Made by a program: the position numbers and the translations under genes. 64,000 nt of DNA, taken from NCBI RefSeq assembly GCF_001297015.1, contig NZ_LIGE01000023.1, positions 248,001 through 312,000 on the forward strand, given 5' to 3'. Below the pieces are notes generated by a model that was given only the letters and a program-made list of their open reading frames with translations, was not told the origin of the DNA and ran no database searches. Of this stretch, positions 1-9,956 are shown piece after piece (position 1 is the stretch's first letter; every line of letters starts with the position of its first letter). The DNA comes from Pseudomonas sp. RIT-PI-r (GTDB taxonomy: Bacteria; Pseudomonadota; Gammaproteobacteria; Pseudomonadales; Pseudomonadaceae).

Positions 1-1
1 G

Positions 2-478
2 CTGTTGATGAAGATCCGTCCGTACGTGACTTATTTCCATTCGTCCAAGTACATGGCCGATATCGCCAACGGCGACATCTGCGTGGCAGTCGGCTATTCC
101 GGCAGCTTCTCGCAAGCCGCCAACCGCGCCAGGGAAGCCAAGAACGGTGTGGTGGTCGATATGCGCCTGCCCAAGGAAGGTGCTCCGATCTGGTTCGACA
201 TGCTCGCGATTCCCAAGGGCGCGAAGAACACCGAGGACGCCTACACCTTCATCAACTACCTCCTGCAGCCAGCGGTGATTGCACCGGTCAGCGACTTTGT
301 CGGTTATCCGAATCCGAACAAGGACGCCACGGAACTTGTCGACCCGGCGATCCGCAACAATCCCAACCTGTACCCGACGGATGCGGCGATGGGCACGCTG
401 TACACCCTGCAACCGTTGCCCCGTGATGCCGAGCGGGCACGCACCCGGGCCTGGACCAAAATCAAATCAGGGACTTGA
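2..478 (+). CDS. Polyamine ABC transporter substrate-binding protein (PotF/SpuD type), 3' part
   Basis: This is the C-terminal part, about 158 residues, of a periplasmic binding protein; the start lies before the window. The residues GDICVAVGYSGS, the segment around APIWFDMLAIPKGAKN and the ending with a P-L-P-R stretch and WTKIKSG match the last third of the PotD/PotF/SpuD family, which delivers putrescine or spermidine to an ABC importer. I cannot tell which polyamine is bound because the N-terminal lobe is absent. A strong terminator follows at once, so this is the last gene of its transcript. The family call is firm; the exact paralogue is not. Confidence 0.88.
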   Translation: MLMKIRPYVTYFHSSKYMADIANGDICVAVGYSGSFSQAANRAREAKNGVVVDMRLPKEGAPIWFDMLAIPKGAKNTEDAYTFINYLLQPAVIAPVSDFVGYPNPNKDATELVDPAIRNNPNLYPTDAAMGTLYTLQPLPRDAERARTRAWTKIKSGT

Positions 479-490
479 GAGCTCTGCCAG

Positions 491-521
491 AAAAGACCCG
501 CGCACCTGCGGGTCTTTTTTT
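491..521 (+). terminator. Rho-independent terminator after the polyamine-binding protein gene
   Basis: An inverted repeat (AAAGACCCGC and GCGGGTCTTT) with a short loop is followed by a run of T. It starts 13 bases after the stop codon and separates the transporter from the toxin-like genes. Confidence 0.9.
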
Positions 522-627
522 GCCTGCGATAACTATGTACCACCTGCCGCCACGGCCACTGACCTAACGTGCTGTCGTCCGGCGCTGCGCATCGCAGCGG
601 CCGCAAACGTCAGCCAAGGATATGGTC

Positions 628-3600
628 ATGTCAGAGAAACCGGCGCCCAGCGCCATCGATGTACTCAGCCAACTGGTGAGTGGCCCGTCGCTCAGTGAAG
701 TGGCAGCGAACGCCTTGCTTCCTGCCCTAGTAAAGTTATACCCGCAACAGGTCATCGATCCGACATTGGCCATTGTTGCCACGCCGTCCTGGCACTCCGA
801 TGGCCGGCAAATCGTCGCGGGGCCTTACCATTTCGAGTCGCTCACCGATGCACTGGTACGGCTGGCCCTGTCTGGCACCGCGATCACGCTCATTGACGGC
901 GAACATTTTCTTACCGAACAACCGGACGTCATGCCTTGTGTCCAGTTACCCGTAGACATCGAAGCGGTTGGCGCCTTGCTCAACGAACTCGCCCCGCTGC
1001 TGCTCACGGCGCTGGAAGAACAGCAGATCGACTACTGGAACGAAACCATCAGCCCTTCCGTACCGCGCTGGCACCAACTTTCAGAGACCTTGCAGCAGGT
1101 CTGGAACGTCAGCGCCGACAACGGTTGGGATGCCGATCAACGGGCAATGGCGCTAGGCGTTTTCAAGAACCCGGACAAAACCGAACGAGCGCTCGAGGAC
1201 ACCTATCAGACTCGTACCTGTCTGATCGATCTTGATCTGGGCGATACCACCGACCGTAGCCATCTCAATGTCCTCGACACGGCTGTTCTGCTCGGCAGCA
1301 AAGGCGAACGGACCATCATCCTCACGCATTCGGTTCCTCAGGGATTCCAGTGCTTCGACAGCTTCACCGACCTGGAAAAGTCCTTGCAGTGGCCTCTGCA
1401 GCCCGGCGCCGATGCGCTTCAAGTGCAATGGCGGCTATTCGAGCCAACAGGCAATTTTTTCGATCAGCAAGCCTGCGCGCTGATTGCGCTGGAAGCCCAG
1501 GCGATCGGCGAGGTCGACTTTTTCAAAAGTCGAAATGACTCGATTGCTCTCGCCCATCTGGGCAGCGGTGCCAGCCCGGCCGCCGAGTCAAACCTGTCCC
1601 GTCGCTTCACCCACACCGAACACGCCCTGCCGTCCTGGCTGGACAATGCCTCGCCCGCAGACCAGACCCGGTATAGCCGGCACCTGCTGGATCTGGTGGC
1701 CGTGCAGCAGCAGAATTCGGGCAAGAGTTTTCAGAGCGAAATCCCCGATATCCAGGCCTTTACCCTCGACAAGCTGAAAAAGGCGATCGATCGCACACCG
1801 ACCCAGGACTTCAAGCTGCAAGACGTGGAAATAACCGATACCAGCGTTGTGGTCTGGGGCACGTTTGTCGCACCGGAGCAACCGCAGACCCTGACCTTGT
1901 CCCTGGTTGATCTGGCGCTGCAGAATCTCGCCGGCCTGCCACTGGGCGACCTGTCGGTGCGCTACCGCAACAGTTCGACACCGGTGCCGACATGGATGAC
2001 CGCCACCTACCTGAAAAACCTGGTCACGTCGGTCGATATCGGCAAGACCTATCCGCAGTTGCTCGAGCAGCGCCTGGTCGAAGACAAAACCCAGGCTGCA
2101 CGCCTGCAGCAGCTCTACAGTCGTCAATTGCCCGTTGAATTGTCGTTGCTGGCGCTGCAACACAAGATCCGCGGCGAAGCAGGTATCGATGAACAAGGTT
2201 ATCGCTACGTCGTGGCGGCGCTGGCTGTGGAACCAACGGACAGGCGTGTCGATGGCGAGGATATCGTCGTGCGCCCGCTGGCGTTCGTCAAAAGTGATAA
2301 GGCCAGCGATAGCGCAGACGAAGTGCTCAACATGTTCGTGATCGGCCCACGCGATGCGGACAAGGGGCCCTGTCTGCTCTATCGTCCGCTGTTCGATGTA
2401 CCGCTGCTGCAATACCCGTCAAGGACAAATCTGCTGTATGCGATCAAGCATTCGACCACACTGCGCCAGTCGGTACTGGCCTGGTTGCCGGACAAGGTAC
2501 GCTTCGATTATTCGCAATACGTTTTTCCCGGAACCCTGCCTTCGGTGTGGACCATTCCGCAACTGTTGATCGATCCAGGCTCGGCAGATGACCGTGCAAA
2601 CGTGACTATGTCTGGCCAGGTGATCGAGCCGGAAGTATTGGCAAGCCTGTTCAAAACCAACGCCGAGGCACTGATCACTTTGGCCGATCGCGTGTCGGTG
2701 TCGAATGTCGAAGCCCGCTGGGCCACACTCAAGCGCGGTGGCTGGGCACTGTTCAATGCGGCGCTGCCGTTTCTGGGGCGTAGCGTCGGTACTGCGGCGT
2801 GGATCTGGCAAATAATGGACGACCTGCAAGAGGTCACCGATGCACAAAACCAGCAGCAACCCGTGCCCTGGACCGCGCTGACCGACATCCTGCTGTCGCT
2901 GGGCATGGCGCTCGCGCATCGAGCGGCGACACGCAAGCAACCGCAGCGAGCGCCATCCGGCGTTCTCCCCGAGAAAACCCCTCCAGCCAGCAAACCCGCA
3001 GCGCCCGCGAGCATTCGCTTCAATCGTCTTGCGGACATCAGTGGCGCTGAACTGCCGGGCAATCACGAGCTGTCGCTGCACGTGCTCGGAGCCCTGGAAC
3101 AATCGTCTTCGAACCTGGGCACGGTACTCGACAGCCTGAAGGTGAACCGACCGGAACCACTGGCAACAGCCGCGACCGAAGGCCCGTACCGCCATCTTCG
3201 CAGCGCCGGGCAAAAGTGGTACGCCAAGGTCGGCGAACGCTGGTTCGAAGTCGGTCTCAATGACAATGAAGATGTGCAGATCATCGACACGCGCCAGCAA
3301 CCCATGCGCACCGGTCCGCTGTTGCTCGCCAATGCGCGTGGGCAATGGTTTGTCGATTTACGCCTGCGCCTGCGCGCCGGCGGCCTCAACAGTCAACGCC
3401 AAAAATTGTTGAAACATAATGCGAAGAAGTTAGAGCAGAAAAAACGCGACATTGCTGTATTCGACGCCGGCCTGGCTGGCAAGCGCAGCGAGTTGGTCAA
3501 CGTTCGACGCGCCATGCTGGAGGCCACCGAACAAAATGCTGAAAGTGCCCGGCAGACGTTTCTCGATACGCTCGACGCTCAAGCAAAGGAATACAGCGCT

Positions 3601-5199
3601 AACATCGACAGCCTGAAAGCGCTGAATCTGCTTGAGGCGATACCCAACTACCGCAGCGCAATGCTCGAACGCCTTTCCCTGCAATTGTTCCTCATGCAAG
3701 GCTGGATCGACGAGACCTACACGGCATTTCGCGAAAGCCTTGCGCAGACACTGGTGCTGCTTGACGAGGACGCCAGCGAGGCTGCTGCAGACCGCTCCGA
3801 ACCTTTCGCAAAGATGGCTGAGCTGACGCAGGGCATCATCGACAAAATAGAATTTGCCCACAGCCGTTTCGCCGAGTTGAACCTGCTCGGCAAAGAAGCC
3901 GTCGATGTCGCCCGTCAGTACAAAGCCAGGCTGCCCAGTTTCTCGCTGGAAGATTTGAAGATGCTGCAAATCACGTTGGGCCAGGAACTGTGTCTGTCGG
4001 CCGAAGCGGGAGAGTTTCGCGAGGGTGCACGTGCCGCCCTGGAAAGCCTCGTCGAGGATGCCTCTCTGAACATTCAGAGCGTAATCGACCTGAGCGCCGA
4101 AGAAAGTTTCAATCAGCTCGGTGAGCGCGTTGAGGCGATGAACAATCTGGTGGAACAGTTCGACGTCATCGATCAGAGGTTCGGCGATCTGGTCAGTGAA
4201 TATCCACAGTACGTGATCAGCGAACGACTGGAGCAAGTGAAGCGCCACGTCGGCGAATTCCATCAGAATGCCGTACAGCACCTGTCCAATCTGTTGCGCG
4301 AGCAACGTTTGGTGGAGCCGGTCGCCGGACCATCGAAATCGTCACAGCCCCCCGCGCGTAAAATCATCAAGACCCGCTACAAAGGCACACTGGTCGGTCA
4401 GCCAAGGCGCAGTGACGGCGGGCAGGACGGCGATCTGGTCGATGTGGTGGCGCCATTGACCGGTAAAGTGATTGCCACTTTTCACGAAAAAACCCCGGGC
4501 AACTGGGTCGAGAGAGTACCTGCCAAACCGGTCGGATTGCCAAGGCCAGGCCCCGGGCTTTCGAAGAGCCTGCAGAGCGCCAGGGAATTGCTCGACGAAC
4601 TGCCAGCCTTCAGGCAGCGCACCCAGTCACACATGGCACGGGCGCAACGCAATCCCACGGAGATAGAGGAGATCTATTATCTGCACGCCACGCGCCTGCG
4701 CGATGCCATGGACAAGATCGACAAAGCACTCACCTCTGGCAATCACGTCGAAAGCAAAACCGCTTCCGCTACCGAAGTGCGTCAGCAACTCGAAAGCGAA
4801 GCCACAGCCCTTTATGCCAGGGGTCGAACCGCAAGGATTGAACTTACCAAACAGCAGCCACCGACTGCGGCGCGAGTCGAATGGTTGTACAGCAAGCAAG
4901 AAGTGACGATTACTCGATCCACCGAACGCCGCCGGCTCAAAGGCCCACGCAAAGACTATCTGCTCGAATACCCGATTCTCGACAAGCAGGGCGGTAAAGT
5001 CCTGTGGTACGCCCATTTCCACTACGCAAACCTTGACGACCCGTTGCCGTCATTCACCGCCGCGCATTTGAAAACCGTCGAGCAGCGTCGGCTGGGCGGT
5101 GCCTATGTCGAGCGTGAGGGCCGCAGTAATCAGGAACTGATCGCCATCCACCGCAGCGTCATAAGCCATGCCCAGGCCGCTTCATTGTTCTTTTCCTGA
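628..5199 (+). CDS. Giant dermonecrotic-toxin-like protein (DUF6543 type), copy 1
   Basis: A 1,523-residue protein. The N-terminal 700 residues carry the pattern of the Pseudomonas DUF6543 / dermonecrotic toxin-like family, for example GPCLLYRPL, then SVLAWLPD and YVFPG. Two hydrophobic stretches follow (about residues 703-727 and 748-767), which could insert in a membrane. Next come a small module with VGERWFEV and LRLRLRAGG (about 870-912), a long helical, charged region (about 915-1240), and a C-terminal module with LEYPILD, AHFHY and FTAAHLK (about 1444-1482). I see no signal peptide. The start at 628 is preferred over the in-frame ATG at 622 because AAGGA lies 7 bases before it and it gives MSEKPA, like MSES in the next gene. 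Function is inferred from the family only; host killing, competitor killing or insect toxicity are all possible. Confidence 0.8.
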   Translation: MSEKPAPSAIDVLSQLVSGPSLSEVAANALLPALVKLYPQQVIDPTLAIVATPSWHSDGRQIVAGPYHFESLTDALVRLALSGTAITLIDGEHFLTEQPDVMPCVQLPVDIEAVGALLNELAPLLLTALEEQQIDYWNETISPSVPRWHQLSETLQQVWNVSADNGWDADQRAMALGVFKNPDKTERALEDTYQTRTCLIDLDLGDTTDRSHLNVLDTAVLLGSKGERTIILTHSVPQGFQCFDSFTDLEKSLQWPLQPGADALQVQWRLFEPTGNFFDQQACALIALEAQAIGEVDFFKSRNDSIALAHLGSGASPAAESNLSRRFTHTEHALPSWLDNASPADQTRYSRHLLDLVAVQQQNSGKSFQSEIPDIQAFTLDKLKKAIDRTPTQDFKLQDVEITDTSVVVWGTFVAPEQPQTLTLSLVDLALQNLAGLPLGDLSVRYRNSSTPVPTWMTATYLKNLVTSVDIGKTYPQLLEQRLVEDKTQAARLQQLYSRQLPVELSLLALQHKIRGEAGIDEQGYRYVVAALAVEPTDRRVDGEDIVVRPLAFVKSDKASDSADEVLNMFVIGPRDADKGPCLLYRPLFDVPLLQYPSRTNLLYAIKHSTTLRQSVLAWLPDKVRFDYSQYVFPGTLPSVWTIPQLLIDPGSADDRANVTMSGQVIEPEVLASLFKTNAEALITLADRVSVSNVEARWATLKRGGWALFNAALPFLGRSVGTAAWIWQIMDDLQEVTDAQNQQQPVPWTALTDILLSLGMALAHRAATRKQPQRAPSGVLPEKTPPASKPAAPASIRFNRLADISGAELPGNHELSLHVLGALEQSSSNLGTVLDSLKVNRPEPLATAATEGPYRHLRSAGQKWYAKVGERWFEVGLNDNEDVQIIDTRQQPMRTGPLLLANARGQWFVDLRLRLRAGGLNSQRQKLLKHNAKKLEQKKRDIAVFDAGLAGKRSELVNVRRAMLEATEQNAESARQTFLDTLDAQAKEYSANIDSLKALNLLEAIPNYRSAMLERLSLQLFLMQGWIDETYTAFRESLAQTLVLLDEDASEAAADRSEPFAKMAELTQGIIDKIEFAHSRFAELNLLGKEAVDVARQYKARLPSFSLEDLKMLQITLGQELCLSAEAGEFREGARAALESLVEDASLNIQSVIDLSAEESFNQLGERVEAMNNLVEQFDVIDQRFGDLVSEYPQYVISERLEQVKRHVGEFHQNAVQHLSNLLREQRLVEPVAGPSKSSQPPARKIIKTRYKGTLVGQPRRSDGGQDGDLVDVVAPLTGKVIATFHEKTPGNWVERVPAKPVGLPRPGPGLSKSLQSARELLDELPAFRQRTQSHMARAQRNPTEIEEIYYLHATRLRDAMDKIDKALTSGNHVESKTASATEVRQQLESEATALYARGRTARIELTKQQPPTAARVEWLYSKQEVTITRSTERRRLKGPRKDYLLEYPILDKQGGKVLWYAHFHYANLDDPLPSFTAAHLKTVEQRRLGGAYVEREGRSNQELIAIHRSVISHAQAASLFFS

Positions 5200-5218
5200 T
5201 CACTCAACCGGATCAATT

Positions 5219-5244
5219 GCCCGCCATGTGCGGGCTTTTTTTTC
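5219..5244 (+). terminator. Rho-independent terminator between the two giant toxin-like genes
   Basis: GCCCGC and GCGGGC form a stem with a 5-base loop, followed by nine T. It makes copy 1 a single-gene transcript, so copy 2 needs its own promoter in the 100 bases that remain. Confidence 0.9.
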
Positions 5245-5344
5245 ATCCTATATATATCTACCACCCGTGCTGTTGGACGCCTCGCTAATGTCCGTGGCAG
5301 GCGGCATTTGCCGCACCGTCCACCTTCTAACCGGTGTCTACCCA

Positions 5345-8300
5345 ATGAGTGAATCTACCCGAACGATCATCGCCCCGCCGCTGCTCAAAAAAAGCCGACT
5401 GGTGGAACAGACCAGCGGTGGACCGACCTTGCAAGAGGCTGCTGTAGAGATGCTGCGCAAAGCCCTGAAGAAAAACTTTGCGCAATTGCAGGTCGCTCCG
5501 GACGACATCATGTTAATGACTCCTGTCTGGCACCAGCAAGGGCAGAAAATGCTCAGTCACAGCAGCCGATTCGAATCCCTGCCCCACGTATTGGCGCGCT
5601 TGGCGTTTACCGGCGAGACTGCCAACTACATAGAAGGTGAACACTTTCTGACGTTGGCGCCCGAGATGGAAGACCCGGTCCATTTACCCGTCGGTATGGA
5701 TGCGATCAGTGAAATGCTCAACGAAAATGCGCCGGCATTGTTTCTTGCTTTCGCCCAAAACCAGTTGGATTACTGGAACGCCACCGAAGAAGAAATACCG
5801 CGCTGGCAACAGCTGGCTGACACCCTGAAAGAAACCCTTGATGTGCAGTCGATCAAAGGCTGGGATACCAACGAATGCAGCCTGGCACGCCATGTCTCGG
5901 CATTTCCGGAAAAAGCCTCGCGCGCAACAACCCACGCAGGCCTGTCTGATGTGCGTGCCAGCCTGATCGATCTCGACCTCGCCTTCGAACTCGCGGAGGC
6001 CAATCGGACCCGGCATCTGATGGTCGCCGGCGCGCTGGTGTTGACGGCGAAGCTGGGCAGCCGGGAGCTGGTCACGATGTACACCATCGATGAAGGCTTT
6101 GAATCGTTCAGCTCGCTGGCGGAGCTGGGCGCCACCCTGCCTGAGCGAATCGACATGGAGCTGAGCGGTCAGACCTTGAAATGGCGACTGTATGAACCCG
6201 ATGGCAATATCTTTGATGCCTTGGTTCGGGCACTGGTGAGCTGCCAGATCGATTCGATCGACGCACTTGACCCGATGAGCCGCTCGCCGCTGATCAGGTT
6301 CATTTCGCCTCAAGAGCACAGTAGCCGTGAGGAGATAGCCGGCGATGGACGCGTTGGACTTCTCGACGAGGCCATCCCCGACTGGCTGATTGCCGGATCA
6401 CTGGACGATATCCAGACCTACAGCGGATACCTGACGGAATTGGGCAGGCTCAGAGACGCCGACAGCGATGCATTCGACGTCAACAAGATTGCACTTATCG
6501 CCGACTATGCCCAACAGCAGATGCGCGAAGCCATTACTGCCGCCAGGCCCGCCAAAGAAACAGCACTACTGCGTCCGGATCAAGTACGGATCACCGTCAC
6601 CCAGAGCTTTGAGGCCGGCGGATTGACCCTGCCCGATCCCTTCAGCACTCGCGTGCAGACACTTGGCGAATTCGCTCTGCATAACATCCGGCCCTACCTC
6701 GCCAAGATCGCCTACGCTGATGCGACGCCCACACCGGGCTGGCTGACCGTGGATCTGCTGGTGCGTCTGGCAGACAAGGTCAACATCGGCGAAAATTATC
6801 CGAAACTGATCAAAACCAGTTTGATCGACGATGCGCCACAGTCGCGTCTTTACCAGACCCGCTACTGCCGGCAGTTACCACTGCTGCTGCCGCTGCTGGC
6901 GCTGGAATGCAAACTCAAGCGCCAGGGCGATGTCGACGAGCGGGGTTACCGCCAGGTTCGCCAGTTGGTCAAATCGATTGCCGATAACAGCGCCGTCGCT
7001 GACTGGCCCGTGCAGATCCGCCCCTTGGCGTTCATGCCGCGCTTTCGTTTGGGCAGCACCCCCGACACCGTCGCGAACATGTATATCATCGGCCCACCTG
7101 CGGGTAAGGACGGCCCTTGCCTGCTTTATCGGCCACTGCTGGAACAACCGTTGCGGCAATTCCCCTCTGCGCAGAACATGCTGTATGCGCTCTACCAACC
7201 CGGCGAACTGCGCGACTCGGTACTGGCCTGGCTGCCCAACCGATCCTTGAGTTTCGACTACGCCCAATACGTTTTTTCGAGCGGCCTGCCCTCGCCGTGG
7301 ACCATTACCGAGCTGGCTTTCGAACCCTTCATCCACCTCGATCTGACGGCCGCCGTAAACCTCGCGGACACGCCGCTGAGCGCTGACATTTACACAACCC
7401 TGTTCACCAGCCACAGCCAGGCGCTGGCTGATCTTGCCGATCGCCAGTCTACCTCCAATGCCGAGCGCCGCTGGGCGATCCTGGCAGACAGCAGTTGGGC
7501 GATTTTTAGCGTCGCTGCCAATTTTCTCAGCGGCCCGGCAGGCACCGCTGTCTGGGTCTGGCAAACCATCGCCCAGATCCAGCAGGCGCAGGATGCCCAC
7601 GAGCAGGGTGATACGTCTGCTCAATGGTCATCGATCGGTGATGTTCTGCTGACGCTGGGCATTCTGCTTGGGCAACGCATCGCTGTTCGCCGGCTTCGGC
7701 TTTCCAGCCCGCGGAGTGAAAAAACAGCGCTCAAGCATGCGTCGGGCACAGAATTGCCCCCTCCTGCGCCGCTGCTACGCAAGGAACCGAAGATTACGCA
7801 TGACAACACGCCCATCACGACTCCACTGCCCGAGGCTCATCTTTCCCTGTTGGCGCCGGCGAAACTGACGCGCATCGACTCGCAAAGCGCCTTTTTGAAA
7901 ACCATCGATCATATGAAGGTGACCAAACCCTCCCTCCCCGAAGGAGCGCGTCCCAACGCCGATCATCTCTATGCATCCGAAGGCAAGCTCTATGCCCAGG
8001 TTGGCGAGCGCTGGTTTCAAGTCAGCGCACAAGTCGACGAGCCTGTATTCGCCCTTGATCCCGCCGACCCTGCTCATCCGGGTTTGAGCATCCGTTTCGA
8101 CACGCAAGCTGCTCGCTGGCACTGGGAACTGAGGTTGCGCTTGCGCGGCGGTGGTCCGACCGGGAGGATCGAGGCGTTACGCCGCGAAAAGGCCAAGCGC
8201 AAGGCTGACACGTGGCAGGTACTGCATCGGTTCATCGAACAGGAAGCCGGACGCAAGGCCGACCTGAGCGAAGCCTTGGAGCCCCTGAACGAAGCTGACG

Positions 8301-9943
8301 AGCAAGCACCGCTGTCCGAGGCTGAAATCACGCTCTACATCACCAAGGCCGATGAGCTCGCCAGCTCCTACACCGGGGCGCTGGCGACACTGGAGCAGTG
8401 GCGTGAAGCCGGCGGTGCCGGGGGGTTTTATCAATCGCAACTGATGCGCATGACCGTCGAACAGCATCGCTTCCTCAGCGGCTGGATGCGCATGAAGCTG
8501 CGCGAATACGCAAAAATCGTCTTGCCACAGATCAACCCGGCAGAGCCAGCGCAAACCCGTTCACGCCAGACCCAGATGACCGCGGGGCGCAACGCCATTG
8601 CCGTGAGCGACGAAATGGTCGAACGCCTCGATCAACTGCACGCTTCGCTCGAAAGGCTCAACCATCACTCCGGTGCAACCCAGAACGTCGCGGGTGACCT
8701 CAGGAGGCTGCTGCCTTCATTCTCGCGTCGAGATCTGCACGCCAATGAAATCGGTATGTCCATCGAGCTGTCATTGCGCGATGCACCGGACAGCACTCTG
8801 GATCCGCTACGGCAACTGATTGTGCCGATTTTCGAGGGCGCCGCCGACGCCGGGCATGGTTTGGCCGAGCGCCGCAACAGGGCACAACCTGCCGAGACAC
8901 AAGCCGTGGCGGTCGTGAGGCTCAGTGCGCTGGTCGACCGTCTGGCCGATGCCAAACGGCGCCTGCAAGAAGTGTTCGACAGCTCCGCCGCGCAACTGCA
9001 AACCGAACGCTTCCTGCGGGTTCAGCAGTTGGTGGAAGGGTTTCATGAGATGGCACGTGAGGCCCTGCTCAAGGCATTGCCGGAACCTGAAGAGCTTCCG
9101 CTTGCGGCGATGGCCAGACTCGAACCGACCCCCGCGGCTTCGCGCGCGGTCGGGCGGGTCAACCGGGCACGGCCACAGGTCATCGAACCTCGCAGGGCTG
9201 CTCCAGAACCCGCGCCGGTAGTCGAGCAAATGCCTATCGTGCGCGCTCCGGCCAGGCGCATGTTACCTGTAACGGCTCTGGGCGACGAACCGCTGGTGGA
9301 CAACGCCATGTCGATGATCGCCGGACTCGAAGCGTTCATCAAACGCCTGCGCATCGATGCGCAACGACCCTCGCGAATTCCGGCAGACATGAAAGATCTG
9401 TTCGATCAACAGGCCACTCGCCTCGATCAGGCGGCGGTGAGTGTCGATGAAATATTTGCGCGCAGAAGTGCCGATTTTCCGATTGCAACTTTGGCTAGCG
9501 AACTGCGCACGGCCGCGACACGTTTGCGCGGCGAAGGCATCAGTATCTACGGCAGTATGCTTACCGGCCGCAGGCCGCGAGAAAGCTATCTGCAGTGGTT
9601 ACACGAGCACAATCTGGTGCAGATCGTCAAAGACGAGCGTGGCCGCATTCGCACGAAACAACGCAAAGATTTTTTTCAGGAATATCGGATCCTCGATATC
9701 AGCCGCCAGAACAAAACCCTTTGGGTCGCACACTTCCATTACGACAAACTGGCTGATCCGGATGAGCACTTCACTGCCGCGCACCTGAAGTTTGCCGACA
9801 GTTATCTGCAAAATCTGCCGAGCAAATCACGCCAGGAGCTGGAGCACTTCGATGCGGTGGATAATCTGCTGCGCCGGATCGTCACTCCAGCGGTACGGGA
9901 TCTGTTTCTTCATCCTCAACAGGCGGGCCCCGCCGAAGCGTAA
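5345..9943 (+). CDS. Giant dermonecrotic-toxin-like protein (DUF6543 type), copy 2
   Basis: A 1,532-residue paralogue of the preceding protein with the same module order and nearly the same length. It has GPCLLYRPLLEQPL and SVLAWLPN, a hydrophobic hairpin (about residues 716-740 and 758-778), VGERWFQV (about 886), LRLRLRGGG (about 929-937), a long helical middle and a C-terminal module with FFQEYRILD, AHFHY and FTAAHLK (the last near 1476, as in copy 1). The middle, about 940-1430, has diverged strongly from copy 1. The frame is open upstream to 5168; the ATG at 5345 is chosen because it gives MSES, parallel to MSEK in copy 1, although its ribosome site is weak; ATG 5288 is the alternative. 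No signal peptide is seen. No immunity gene is evident beside the pair. Confidence 0.78.
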   Translation: MSESTRTIIAPPLLKKSRLVEQTSGGPTLQEAAVEMLRKALKKNFAQLQVAPDDIMLMTPVWHQQGQKMLSHSSRFESLPHVLARLAFTGETANYIEGEHFLTLAPEMEDPVHLPVGMDAISEMLNENAPALFLAFAQNQLDYWNATEEEIPRWQQLADTLKETLDVQSIKGWDTNECSLARHVSAFPEKASRATTHAGLSDVRASLIDLDLAFELAEANRTRHLMVAGALVLTAKLGSRELVTMYTIDEGFESFSSLAELGATLPERIDMELSGQTLKWRLYEPDGNIFDALVRALVSCQIDSIDALDPMSRSPLIRFISPQEHSSREEIAGDGRVGLLDEAIPDWLIAGSLDDIQTYSGYLTELGRLRDADSDAFDVNKIALIADYAQQQMREAITAARPAKETALLRPDQVRITVTQSFEAGGLTLPDPFSTRVQTLGEFALHNIRPYLAKIAYADATPTPGWLTVDLLVRLADKVNIGENYPKLIKTSLIDDAPQSRLYQTRYCRQLPLLLPLLALECKLKRQGDVDERGYRQVRQLVKSIADNSAVADWPVQIRPLAFMPRFRLGSTPDTVANMYIIGPPAGKDGPCLLYRPLLEQPLRQFPSAQNMLYALYQPGELRDSVLAWLPNRSLSFDYAQYVFSSGLPSPWTITELAFEPFIHLDLTAAVNLADTPLSADIYTTLFTSHSQALADLADRQSTSNAERRWAILADSSWAIFSVAANFLSGPAGTAVWVWQTIAQIQQAQDAHEQGDTSAQWSSIGDVLLTLGILLGQRIAVRRLRLSSPRSEKTALKHASGTELPPPAPLLRKEPKITHDNTPITTPLPEAHLSLLAPAKLTRIDSQSAFLKTIDHMKVTKPSLPEGARPNADHLYASEGKLYAQVGERWFQVSAQVDEPVFALDPADPAHPGLSIRFDTQAARWHWELRLRLRGGGPTGRIEALRREKAKRKADTWQVLHRFIEQEAGRKADLSEALEPLNEADEQAPLSEAEITLYITKADELASSYTGALATLEQWREAGGAGGFYQSQLMRMTVEQHRFLSGWMRMKLREYAKIVLPQINPAEPAQTRSRQTQMTAGRNAIAVSDEMVERLDQLHASLERLNHHSGATQNVAGDLRRLLPSFSRRDLHANEIGMSIELSLRDAPDSTLDPLRQLIVPIFEGAADAGHGLAERRNRAQPAETQAVAVVRLSALVDRLADAKRRLQEVFDSSAAQLQTERFLRVQQLVEGFHEMAREALLKALPEPEELPLAAMARLEPTPAASRAVGRVNRARPQVIEPRRAAPEPAPVVEQMPIVRAPARRMLPVTALGDEPLVDNAMSMIAGLEAFIKRLRIDAQRPSRIPADMKDLFDQQATRLDQAAVSVDEIFARRSADFPIATLASELRTAATRLRGEGISIYGSMLTGRRPRESYLQWLHEHNLVQIVKDERGRIRTKQRKDFFQEYRILDISRQNKTLWVAHFHYDKLADPDEHFTAAHLKFADSYLQNLPSKSRQELEHFDAVDNLLRRIVTPAVRDLFLHPQQAGPAEA

Positions 9944-9956
9944 AACCCTGATGCGG

